A stretch of DNA of 32,027 nt from Zetaproteobacteria bacterium (GTDB lineage Bacteria > Bdellovibrionota_B > Oligoflexia > Oligoflexales > Bog-1112), in NCBI GenBank assembly GCA_028817975.1, contig JAPPOJ010000092.1, positions 17,546 to 49,572 on the forward strand. Reading direction: 5' to 3'. Below, in pieces: positions 16,401 through 25,600 of the stretch. The notes under the pieces were generated by a model that saw only the letters and a program-made list of their open reading frames with translations, searched no databases and was not told where the DNA came from. The position numbers were made by a program, and so were the translations under genes. Within the stretch, counting starts at the first letter, position 1. Every line of letters begins with the position of its first letter.

Positions 16401-16916
16401 TCTTTGCCCCCATTTACATTACACATTGAAACCTTCCCACAGGAGATCTCAATGGTCACTTTTTTGAATCAGCAGTTCGCCCGAGGCCACACAAGCCCTG
16501 CGGTCATCTCAACTCAAACATCATATACCCGAGGTACATCATGCTGTATTATAAAAAAATAGACGACGAAGAGACCCATTAAGGCCTTCATTTTTGCGAT
16601 CTGTACCTATATCTATTTTACAAAAACGTCTTAAGATTCTCGATGGACAAAAGTGGCGCACATAAACCTTGCCACACATCTCCACACGCTCCATACATAC
16701 CTAGCGCCGGGGTATTATGCATTGAACACGAGGAATTCACAAGGTAAATCGCGACAACGCTCCATTTGGAACAAGCGCCACGAGTCCTGCCAGGACAGCA
16801 AAACTCTTTTTCAGACACCAGAAAGGTAGTTGACAGGTCGAAACAAGACAAAATACAAGGCGAACCTTGCCTGGAGAACATCATCTTCAGAGCTTGGAGC
16901 ACGTTCGGAGCAGCGC
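16401..16916. other. 516-base intergenic region between rny and pal
   Basis: No convincing gene is seen. On the minus strand it holds the presumed rny leader (from about 16541 to 16401) with a TATAAT at 16548-16553. The part next to pal contains no hairpin with a T run, so the pal terminator is not evident. A minus-strand frame of 94 codons at 16618-16902 has no ribosome binding site and a composition rich in Cys, Ser and Phe that looks non-coding. A perfect TTGACA on the plus strand at 16830-16835 has no usable -10 after it. Confidence 0.6.
16548..16553 (-). promoter_or_regulatory. Candidate -10 element for rny
   Basis: A perfect TATAAT on the minus strand after a T-rich spacer. The -35 is poor. 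Transcription would begin near 16541, giving an untranslated leader of about 140 bases before rny, long enough for control of its own decay, as RNase genes often have. Confidence 0.4.
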
Positions 16917-17402
16917 TTAGATCAGATTGAACTCCGCACGACGGTTTTTAGCATGCGCTTCTTCTGAATCGCCACTCATCGCAGGCTTCTCCTTGCCATA
17001 ACTTATAGTCGAGACTTTCGCAGCGTCTACCCCAAGCTGGACCAAAACGTCCTTGACCGCATCTGCACGACGCTGGCCAAGCGCCAGGTTGTATTCAATG
17101 GAGCCACGCATGTCGCAATGTCCTTCAATCTGAATCGAAGCACCCGAAGACTTGAGCTGTGCAGCCATCGCTTCCAGCACCGACTGACCTTCCATGGTCA
17201 CCACATGCGAGTCAAACGCAAAATAAATCGTGGTTGCCTGAGCTGCAGAATCCAGACCAGCATCTCCTGGTTCCGCAGGAATTTCAGATGGCTCCGTTAC
17301 GATCGTCTCTTCTGTAGCTGGGGAGTCGGAACATTGAGTAACCCCAAGGACAAGGAAAGCAAGGGAAGCGATACATAGAACGCGTTTAGTTGACTGAAGC
17401 AT
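16917..17402 (-). CDS. pal: Peptidoglycan-associated lipoprotein Pal
   Basis: Pal anchors the outer membrane to murein. The 161-residue precursor begins at 17402 after AGGAGAAA; the frame is open for 111 more codons upstream, but they lie in mpl and promoter sequence. The signal peptide ends in LGVTQC, placing the lipidated Cys at residue 24 with an unusual Gln just before it. The mature protein has a short acidic linker, then an OmpA-like domain with TIYFAFDSHVVTMEG, IQIEGHCDMRGSIEYNLALG and KNRRAEFNLI. The murein-binding Asp in the CDMRGS loop and the NRR arginines are present. Pal here is not with tolQRAB but follows mpl and ldcA on the same strand. Confidence 0.88.
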   Translation of the reverse strand: MLQSTKRVLCIASLAFLVLGVTQCSDSPATEETIVTEPSEIPAEPGDAGLDSAAQATTIYFAFDSHVVTMEGQSVLEAMAAQLKSSGASIQIEGHCDMRGSIEYNLALGQRRADAVKDVLVQLGVDAAKVSTISYGKEKPAMSGDSEEAHAKNRRAEFNLI

Positions 17403-17554
17403 TCGATTTTCTCCTAGACGAACGGTACCATTCGAAAAATTTACCATTTCATATAAACAGGTCATTTCATACCTGTAGACTATACCAAGATATACTATAG
17501 CATTTTCAACAGAAAGGTTGGCAACAACAACCCTCTCCCCCCAAATATACCATT

Positions 17555-19123
17555 TTATAGGGGAGGTGCTAGCAAAACATGCTTCCCCCCACCGCGGCCG
17601 CACGATGCTAGGGAAGAGAAGCTGGTAGGGGGTGCGGAAGACGGGTGCTCTGGCGCGGGGTGGCGGAGTGGGGGCTCGTGTGGGACCTGTTCTCCCAACT
17701 GAGAAAACGCACCACAAGAAAACATCACCACACAATCTCCTGGACGCAGATTTGCCAACAGAAAACGTCGCATGTCCACAATAGAGTCAAAAGCTAAGCA
17801 GTGCGCCCCCACCCCCGCAGCCAACCGTTTCGTATCCATCCGCTGAGGTGCGGGAATACGTGCATCCACTTGACATGGCCCCAGTAATGTAAAGTCACTG
17901 TGCATGAATGCTTCTGCATATTGGGGTTCGAATACAGAGCGCCGCGAAGTCGCATTTTTGGGATCAAACGCACAGAACAGCCGGTAGTCAGGGTAAGCAT
18001 CTCGGAAAAACCGAATCATCGCCCGTACCGCACTCGGATGATGAGCGAAGTCACGAAAAAACAAAATATTCGCCACCTGCCCTAAAAACTCTTGGCGACG
18101 TTTCACCCCCGGAAAAGTTGCTGCTGCCTGCACCCACGCTTGCGGGTCTCCACAACGAATGACCTCTAACTCACGCAAACGCAATAACACCGAAAAAATC
18201 GCCGCCAGATTTGCCCCGTTATGTGCTCCCCCATTTGGAGAGTAAATCGTATAGTTCTCTGCCCCACAACGCAACTCATGCGCCCATTGTTTCCTCCCAG
18301 GCTGATAAACACTACGCTGCAGCTGCACAGGCGTAGACACATCAGCAAGGTCACGACGGTCCGTGGCAAAACAGGTCACTCCCTGGGGCAAACGCTCCTG
18401 AGCACACAACGTACGAATATGCACATCATCTCCATTTACAATAATATTCGCCGGAGGGACAACAGGCGCTGCCAGTTCACAAAAAGCTTGTTGCACAGCT
18501 TCTAAGTTGGGAAAAATATCGGCATGATCATACTCAATGTTATTGATCACAACCAAGGTTGGGTTGTAATGCAAAAACTTCGACTTCTTATCAAAAAAGG
18601 CCGTATCGTACTCATCTCCTTCTAAGATAAACACACGCCCCTTACCCAGATGGTATCCCTTATCCCCCCCTTTCGGGACACCGCCAATAAAATAGCTCGG
18701 AGACTCCCCTAACTGCTGCAAAATCCAAGCGAGCCAGGCACTTGTGGTGGATTTACCATGCGTACCACTCACCACAATGTTAACGGCATCCGGAGTACGT
18801 AAAAAAACCTCTCCTAAAAGGGCGGGAAAAGAAGTGTAAGGAATCTGCGCCTGCAATACCGCCTCCAGCTCCTCATGCCCGCGTGAGAGTGCATTGGCCA
18901 CCACCACTAGGTCAGGCTGCGCCACACGAATATTCTCCGCAGCATATGGGGTGTACAGAGGAATGTCTAACCCTGCAAGCAAGTCAGACATGGGAGGATA
19001 AATCTGTTGATCCGAACCAGAAACCCGATAACCGGCTTCACGTAGCAACCCTGCTACCGAGCCCATCCCTGTTCCAGCAATGCCCATAAAGTAAATATGG
19101 TCTGTTTTAGCAATCTTGTGCAT
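17555..19123 (-). CDS. mpl: UDP-N-acetylmuramate:tripeptide ligase Mpl
   Basis: Mpl attaches recycled L-Ala-gamma-D-Glu-meso-DAP to UDP-MurNAc using ATP. The 522 residues have the N-terminal MurC-like domain (HIYFMGIAGTGMGSVAGLL), the ATP-binding loop SGTHGKST at about 119-126, and EGDEYDTAFFDKKSKF, a signature that separates Mpl from MurC. NNIEYDHADIFP and the C-terminal domain motif AHHPSAVRA follow. The last 45 or so residues, starting at about 478, are a proline-rich tail of low complexity not usual for Mpl. A GAAGG motif precedes the start, 24 bases after the ldcA stop, so ldcA and mpl are cotranscribed. NagZ of the same pathway is encoded elsewhere in the window. Confidence 0.92.
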   Translation of the reverse strand: MHKIAKTDHIYFMGIAGTGMGSVAGLLREAGYRVSGSDQQIYPPMSDLLAGLDIPLYTPYAAENIRVAQPDLVVVANALSRGHEELEAVLQAQIPYTSFPALLGEVFLRTPDAVNIVVSGTHGKSTTSAWLAWILQQLGESPSYFIGGVPKGGDKGYHLGKGRVFILEGDEYDTAFFDKKSKFLHYNPTLVVINNIEYDHADIFPNLEAVQQAFCELAAPVVPPANIIVNGDDVHIRTLCAQERLPQGVTCFATDRRDLADVSTPVQLQRSVYQPGRKQWAHELRCGAENYTIYSPNGGAHNGANLAAIFSVLLRLRELEVIRCGDPQAWVQAAATFPGVKRRQEFLGQVANILFFRDFAHHPSAVRAMIRFFRDAYPDYRLFCAFDPKNATSRRSVFEPQYAEAFMHSDFTLLGPCQVDARIPAPQRMDTKRLAAGVGAHCLAFDSIVDMRRFLLANLRPGDCVVMFSCGAFSQLGEQVPHEPPLRHPAPEHPSSAPPTSFSSLASCGRGGGKHVLLAPPL

Positions 19124-19147
19124 AACCCTTCAAACCTTCCTCGTGAT

Positions 19148-20044
19148 TTAAGCGGTAAAAAAAAGACGCGCAACTGCTCGTGCCACATCGATCTCGACCT
19201 TACGTCCGTACGCGAATGGTTTATTGATACTGTGATGGCCAAAATCATCCGAGACCCAAAAAGGCACTTCAGGTGTGAGTCGGTGCATTGCACGCACCAC
19301 TTGCTCCCGCTCCGCGGTATTTGCATCGCCCAAAGTGCCGACGACCACCCCTTTCAACTGCTCTATCCGTCGTGCTAATTTCCACTGACTCCAGTACCTT
19401 AGCAATCGCGGGGGAGATTCCTGAGTATCCTCTAGGAACAGAATCATCTCTGACAGGTCATCTGGTAAAAAAGAAGTCCCCATAAGATTGGTCAGCACCG
19501 AAAAACAGCCCCCAAAGATACGTCCGACCACACGCTCATGCACCCCCACCACCTGCACCGGGGTGAGCTGCATCGACACTTGATACTCCACAGCGGGCGA
19601 CCCTGCCAAATAGGTTAACAAAGGCGGCAAGACCCCCACACTACGCGCGTGCCAGCTATCCGTAGCCGGCATAGGTGCGTGAATACACTCCCAGCCAAGC
19701 CGGGTCCAACAAGCGACCAACAAGGCACTCGCATCGGAAAACCCCAACAGCACCTTCGGCTCTAAACTCTGCAACTGCTGCCAGTCAAGGTATGGAAGCA
19801 ATTCCGCGGCACCATACCCCCCCCGCGCGCACCACAGCACGCTCACCGCAGGGTTTTGCAGCAACTCCTGCACGTGGTGGACACGCTGCTCCAGCTCAAA
19901 CGCGGTAAAAGGCCAATCTGGATGGGGACACGGAAGAGCGTGATCCACAAAGTCTAGCCCACACTCTTGGCCCTGAACTCGACTTTTATCCATATTTTGC
20001 GTATAAACGTAACTTGACGGCCAAAAAACGTGAACTTTTTTCAT
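19148..20044 (-). CDS. ldcA: LD-carboxypeptidase LdcA (peptidase S66)
   Basis: LdcA removes the terminal D-Ala from murein tetrapeptides so the tripeptide can be reused. The 298-residue protein is of normal length and contains the S66 blocks: CARGGYGAAELLPYLDW, the nucleophile Ser in LGFSDASALL, the Glu in LFLEDTQESPPR, and the His in DDFGHHSINKPFAYG. There is no signal peptide, as expected for the cytoplasmic enzyme. It leads the ldcA-mpl-pal group and is divergent from the GT9 gene across a 63-base gap. Confidence 0.92.
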   Translation of the reverse strand: MKKVHVFWPSSYVYTQNMDKSRVQGQECGLDFVDHALPCPHPDWPFTAFELEQRVHHVQELLQNPAVSVLWCARGGYGAAELLPYLDWQQLQSLEPKVLLGFSDASALLVACWTRLGWECIHAPMPATDSWHARSVGVLPPLLTYLAGSPAVEYQVSMQLTPVQVVGVHERVVGRIFGGCFSVLTNLMGTSFLPDDLSEMILFLEDTQESPPRLLRYWSQWKLARRIEQLKGVVVGTLGDANTAEREQVVRAMHRLTPEVPFWVSDDFGHHSINKPFAYGRKVEIDVARAVARLFFTA

Positions 20045-20107
20045 GATCTCTAGCTGGCTCCTCTCAGGTACCGTAACCGTTTAGATCATTCAAAGGGGAT
20101 ACTGTAG

Positions 20108-21283
20108 ATGAACTATCAGTCGGATTGTCGCTTATTCACAGGCTACAAGCCGTGCCGTTATCAAAGGCCATGCGATATACACTGTCCACACTACGACCCC
20201 GTGGATACCCGTATTCTTATTATAAGCTTGGATGCCATGGGAGCTGTACTCCGCGCCACCTCTTTGCTCCCTGCAATTCAACGTCAATACCCCGAGGCAC
20301 ATATCACTTGGCTCACCCTGCCACAATGCGCCCCACTGCTGCAAGAAAATACAGCCATCGACCGTGTACTCACCCTCAACCACACCACCACCACCGTTTT
20401 ATCGGTATTGAAGTTTGCCGTATTATATGCGGTGGACAAAAGCATTCAGGCAGGCGCACTCGCCGAACAAGTGGACGCACCTCTCAAATATGGCTTCGGC
20501 CTCGACACAGCTGGCAATATCCGCCCTCTTTCTCCTCATGCAAACTACCAATTCCAACTAGGTCTCGACAACGACCTCAAATTCTATAAGAACAAACAGC
20601 CGGAGACCGAGCAGCTGGCCAACACCATGAATCTGACCTGGCGCCGCGATCCCTACCAGCTCCATCTCAATAGCACGGAACAAGCTCAAGTAAAGGAAAA
20701 GCGCCGCCACATGCTCCGACAAGCCTCTCACCCCCAAGCTTGGATCATCGGCTACAACACCGGGTGTTCGAACGCCTTTCCCTACAAGAAATTTCGTCTC
20801 AGCCGCGCCATTGAAACCATTCAGATGTGGCGTGCTCGGTTTCCCACCGCTGTGGTTGCCCTCTGTGGGGGCCCCGAAGATACCCAACGTCAGCAGCAGA
20901 TGAAGTCCGCATTTGCGACCGACTCTCAGGTCATCAATACCGAAACCACGGCGGGGCTACGCGATGGCATTACCTCACTAGCCGCCTGCGACATCATCTT
21001 TTCCGGATGCTCTCTGGGCATGCACATTGCCATCGCCCTACAAAAGCCCACCATCGCCTGGTTTGGGCTGAGCTGCGCACAAGAAATAGATCTGTACGAG
21101 CGCGGGATCAAACTACGCGCGAAGGTCTCCTGCTCCCCATGCTGGCGCAAAAGCTGTGATAAAGAGCCCAAGTGCTTCGATGAAGTCTCACCTACTGCTA
21201 TTGGCGACGCCACTCAGCTCCTCCAGCATAAGTATATCCGAGACAACCCCCCAACAGACCTTAGCACCAACATGAGCATTTAA
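20108..21283 (+). CDS. Glycosyltransferase family 9 (heptosyltransferase-like)
   Basis: GT9 enzymes add heptose or related sugars to lipopolysaccharide core. The 391 residues have the GT9 N-terminal Rossmann start ILIISLDAMGAVLRATSLLP and the C-terminal donor-binding region with ACDIIFSGCSLGMHIAIALQ and PTIAWFG. A CSPCWRKSCDKEPKC motif, common in the family, follows. Before the fold lies a cysteine-rich extension (CRLFTGYKPCRYQRPCDIHC), four cysteines in 20 residues, likely a metal site or membrane-association element. The usual S-D-T-G of heptosyltransferases reads SGCSLG, so the acceptor or donor may differ. AAGGGG precedes the ATG. It is followed by carA after 98 bases. Confidence 0.85.
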   Translation: MNYQSDCRLFTGYKPCRYQRPCDIHCPHYDPVDTRILIISLDAMGAVLRATSLLPAIQRQYPEAHITWLTLPQCAPLLQENTAIDRVLTLNHTTTTVLSVLKFAVLYAVDKSIQAGALAEQVDAPLKYGFGLDTAGNIRPLSPHANYQFQLGLDNDLKFYKNKQPETEQLANTMNLTWRRDPYQLHLNSTEQAQVKEKRRHMLRQASHPQAWIIGYNTGCSNAFPYKKFRLSRAIETIQMWRARFPTAVVALCGGPEDTQRQQQMKSAFATDSQVINTETTAGLRDGITSLAACDIIFSGCSLGMHIAIALQKPTIAWFGLSCAQEIDLYERGIKLRAKVSCSPCWRKSCDKEPKCFDEVSPTAIGDATQLLQHKYIRDNPPTDLSTNMSI

Positions 21284-21381
21284 CGCATTCATCTCCTCCT
21301 TCTGAGGCATTGAGTTGAAACCTCTGCAGAGATACAGTAGGATACGTCGTCAAAGCATTCTCTGTCCCAAAAGGAGACGTC

Positions 21382-22494
21382 ATGACACGACGAGAGGTGA
21401 TTCTAGAGCTAGAGTGCGGCGAACAATACAAAGGCGAGCTCATTGGCTGTCCTCAAATCAGCAGCGGCGAACTGGTCTTTTCCACAGGCATGGTGGGCTA
21501 TTCCGAAGCCATCTCCGACCCCTCCTACTTCGGCCAAATACTCGTATTTAGCTACCCCCTGATTGGTAACTATGGCATTCCTCATCCAACCAATGATTCC
21601 ACATGTGAATGGAACCTCGGCCATGAATCCGACTCCATCCATGCAGCTGCCGTCATTATCGGCGTCGATAGCCTCGAAGCTTTCCACTGGCAAAGCCAAA
21701 ACTCTCTCGATCAGTGGCTCCAACAAGCCGGTGTACCTGGCATTGTGGGCTTAGATACACGCATGCTCGTACGCCGCATTCGTGAACGCCACAGTAGGCT
21801 GGCACGCGTTATCCCCCAACAGATCTCTTGTCCAACCAAAGATTTTGGGATCACCACAGGGCAACCTACACCTAAATTTTTTGACCCTTCCCTTCACGAA
21901 CTCAGCACTAGAGTCTCCACTCCGGAGCGTCAAGTGTACGGCAAAGGTAAGAAACGCGTGGCGATCTACGACTTTGGGGTCAAACGAAATATCATTCGCG
22001 AATGCGTACGCCATGGATGTGAAGTCGAACTGCTCCCCGCAGACACCATCCCCCAAAATGTGGACGCTTCCGGATGGCTGCTCAGTAACGGGCCCGGCAA
22101 CCCTCAACAGTGCCGCCAAGGACTCCAACATACCACGGCCCTGTTGCAACAGGACCGTCCTCTGTTAGGGATCTGCCTCGGGCATCAACTTCTGGCTATC
22201 AGCGCTGGTTTTGAAACCCGTCGCATGCAGTACGGGCACCGTTCCCACAACCAACCCATCGAAGATCTCCGCACCGGACGTGCCTATATTACCAGCCAAA
22301 ACCATGGCTACGAAGTCTATGCCGAAACCCCTCCCGAAGGGTGGGAGGTCTGGTTTCGCAACCTCAACGATCAGTCCATCGAGGGGATCTATCACCGCAG
22401 CAAACCTTTTCGCAGCGTGCAATTTCACCCGGAAAGTGCCGGAGGGCCACGCGACACCCACTGGGTACTGCAACAATTTATCGAATCACTCTAA
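21382..22494 (+). CDS. carA: Carbamoyl-phosphate synthase small subunit
   Basis: CarA hydrolyses glutamine and passes ammonia to CarB. The 370 residues have the N-terminal swivel domain (SSGELVFSTGMVGYSEAISD, then LVFSYPLIGNYGIPHP) and the class I glutamine amidotransferase triad: Cys 265 in LLGICLGHQLLA, His 349 and Glu 351 in VQFHPESAGG. The GMVGYSEA and YPLIGNYGIP wording is closer to the glutaminase part of eukaryotic CAD than to E. coli CarA. AAGGAG lies seven bases before the ATG. carB follows after 124 bases, and the two should form one operon. Confidence 0.95.
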   Translation: MTRREVILELECGEQYKGELIGCPQISSGELVFSTGMVGYSEAISDPSYFGQILVFSYPLIGNYGIPHPTNDSTCEWNLGHESDSIHAAAVIIGVDSLEAFHWQSQNSLDQWLQQAGVPGIVGLDTRMLVRRIRERHSRLARVIPQQISCPTKDFGITTGQPTPKFFDPSLHELSTRVSTPERQVYGKGKKRVAIYDFGVKRNIIRECVRHGCEVELLPADTIPQNVDASGWLLSNGPGNPQQCRQGLQHTTALLQQDRPLLGICLGHQLLAISAGFETRRMQYGHRSHNQPIEDLRTGRAYITSQNHGYEVYAETPPEGWEVWFRNLNDQSIEGIYHRSKPFRSVQFHPESAGGPRDTHWVLQQFIESL

Positions 22495-22618
22495 ACAGAC
22501 AGCGTCTGTCATAGCAGCATGCATATGGATACAAGTATGGACATCAGACCACGCCGGCTCAAGCGATTCGCCCACCGCCAAAGGCGTGCCGATCTGCAGC
22601 ACAGAGGTTAAGTAAAAA

Positions 22619-25600
22619 ATGCAGGGAAAATGGACCACAAGCAGCTTCAAACCCAAGTTCAATAAAGTTATCCTTTTAGGTTCCGGAGGCCTTTCCATCG
22701 GGCAAGCAGGAGAGTTCGACTACTCGGGCACCCAAGCCCTCCGCACACTCACCTCCCATGGCATTCATGTTGTACTCATCAACCCCAACATTGCCACCGT
22801 ACAAACCAACCCACGCCCGGATGTCACGGTCTACCTGTACCCCGTCACCGCCGCATGGGTCGAAAAAGTCATCGCTCAGGAGCAACCGGACGCGATTATC
22901 GGCGGCTTTGGCGGACAAACCGCACTTAACTGCTTACTTGAACTCGACAAACAGGGCGTGCTCCGTCAGTACGGCGTACAAAACCTAGGTACTTGCATCG
23001 AAACGCTGCAACTCACCGAAGACCGCGACCTATTTCGCGAAAAAATGCTTGCCCTCAATATCCCTGTACCCCAAAGCTTTGCCTGCACCACCATGACAGA
23101 AGTACGTCATGCCGCCCAGGCCATTGGCTATCCCATCATTCTGCGGGCAGCCTACGCACTCGGCGGGCTCGGCAGTGGATTTGCCGCTACCGACGCCGAA
23201 CTCGAAGCCCTTGCCAGTACTGCGCTCGCCAACTCTCCTCAAGTATTGATCGAAAAATCTTTCAAAGGCTGGAAAGAACTTGAGTATGAGATCATGCGCG
23301 ACACTCAGGGCAACTGCATTACCATCTGTAACATGGAAAACATGGACCCCCTAGGTATCCATACCGGCGACTCGATCGTGGTGGCGCCAAGCCAATCCCT
23401 GAACGATGCCGAATTTCAACGCCTACGTGACCTCTCGATCCGCATGGCCTGTGAAATGAATATTGTCGGGGAGTGTAACGCCCAGTTCGCCCTCTGCCCT
23501 GAGACCTCCAAGGTATTTGTGATCGAGGTCAACGCACGACTCTCACGCTCCTCCGCTCTCGCCAGTAAGGCCAGTGGCTACCCTATTGCCGCGATTGCCG
23601 CCAACGTGGTCTTAGGAGCTTCCCTCACCGAACTGGTCAACCCTGTCACAGGGATGACCTCGGCATTTTACGAACCCGCCTTTGACTACATCACCTTAAA
23701 AATCCCCCGCTGGGATCTCAAGAAGTTCTCCGGAGTCTCCACCCTCTTGGGCTCGACGATGAAGTCCGTCGGGGAAATCATGTCTATCGGCCGCAATTTT
23801 CTCGAAGCACTCCAAAAAGCGGTGCGCATGAACGCCGAAGAGGGACTAGGACTGATGCGCCCCGTCTTTCAACAAGATTCGGATGCCAACATTACCACGG
23901 CATTGCAAGACCCTACCGACTTGCGTTTATATGCCATCGCCGAGTCCTTACGCCGCGGGGTATGCCTCGAAGAAGTCCATCATCTCACCCAGATGGACAT
24001 GTGGTTTCTCTTCCATATCAAGCAAATCATAGACCTCGAAGGGCAAATTCGAACCCAACTGCACAGCACTGAGCTAAGCAACATCCCCGCATCCACCTGG
24101 CTCACCTGGAAAAAGGCGGGGTTCTCTGACTTACAGTTGGCCGCCCTTGCTCAAGACCGATACCACGAAGATGCCAGCATGCGCGAACTCGCACTCACGA
24201 TCCGCCAGCACCGGCAACAGCAAGGCGTGCGCCCATGGGTCAAAAAAATAGACACCACTGCGGGAGAGTTTCCTTCTTCCACCAATTACCTCTATCTCTC
24301 GTATGACGGGATGGAACACGACCCCATCGCACGCCCAAGTGCGCCCAGCGTGATTATTTTAGGCGGCGGGTCCTACCGCATCGGCGCCAGTGTAGAGTTT
24401 GATTGGTGCGCGGTCGGTGCCAGCGCCCAACTACAGCACAATGGCAAAGAAGCCGTGATCATTAATTGCAACCCCGAAACGGTCTCTACCGATTACAACT
24501 CTTGCAACCGCTTATATTTTGAAGAACTGAGTGTCGAACGGGTCCTCGATATCGCCGAGTTTGAACAAACCCGAGAAACCATTGTCTCGGTGGGTGGCCA
24601 GCTCCCAAACCGGCTCGCAGGCCCCCTCGAACAAGCAGGCCTCCAGCTCCTCGGACACAACAGCACCATCATCGATACCTGCGAAGATCGACGCAAATTT
24701 TCCCAACTGCTGGATCAGCTCGGCATCGATCAGCCCAAATGGGAGGCCGCCACTTCCGTGGAACAGCTCACCCAATTCGTTCAAGACGTGGGTTTTCCTC
24801 TCTTAGTACGCCCTAGCTATGTGCTCTCGGGCGCAGCCATGCGGGTGGTCTACGACCATGACAGTCTCAAACAGTGTTTGGCCAATGCAGCGGCCATCTC
24901 TGTGGAACACCCGGTGGTGATTAGCTCTTTTATCCTCGGCGCCCGCGAAATCGAACTGGATGGGGTCGCTCACCAGGGAGAGATCATCGTCTCCGTTGTC
25001 AGTGAGCACGTCGAAAACGCCGGCATTCACTCCGGCGATGCTACCACAGTGGTCCCCGCCCAACGCCTCTACGTCGAAACGGTACGCCAAATCAAGTCCA
25101 CCGCCAAAGCCATCGCGACCGCACTCTCCCTCCATGGTCCTTTTAATATCCAGTTTATGGCCAAGAACAACGCCATCAAGGTCATCGAGTGTAATGCGCG
25201 TTCGGCACGTTCGTTCCCCTTTATCTCCAAAGTCATGGGGTTCAACCTCGCCAAAATCGCCACCGACGTTTTTTGCGGCCAACGGCCGTCACTTCCTCCT
25301 CACAAAGAGGACGAACTCAAGTGGGTCGGGGTAAAAGCAGCCATGTTCAGCTTTAGCCGGCTAGCCGGCTCGGACCCGGTGGTCGGGGTTGAGATGCAAT
25401 CCACGGGAGAAGTGGGCTGTATTGGGCGCAATTTTCATGAAGCCCTCCTGCTGGCGCTCGAAGCCGCGCACATTCGCCCCCCACAAAAAGGGGTGCTGAT
25501 CTCAACAGGGATTTACTTTGAAAAGGTGAAATTTTTGGAAGCTGTCCCTGCCCTAATGGCCTTAGGTGTCACGATCTACGCCACCGTCGGCTCCCATCAG

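Noticed and set aside
16401-16540. Possible 6S RNA in the rny leader (GAGATGACCGCAGG and a later GAGATCTCC)
   Set aside because: Spacing is too short and the closing stem and central bubble of 6S RNA do not form.
16830-16852. Perfect TTGACA on the plus strand
   Set aside because: No acceptable -10 at 16-18 bases and no plus-strand gene follows; it would only give antisense to pal.
16618-16902. Minus-strand frame of 94 codons between pal and rny
   Set aside because: No ribosome binding site, composition unlike the neighbouring proteins and no domain pattern; treated as non-coding.
17403-17735. Long N-terminal extension of pal
   Set aside because: It covers the mpl 3' end and promoter region and would bury the signal peptide; the start at 17402 has a good ribosome binding site.
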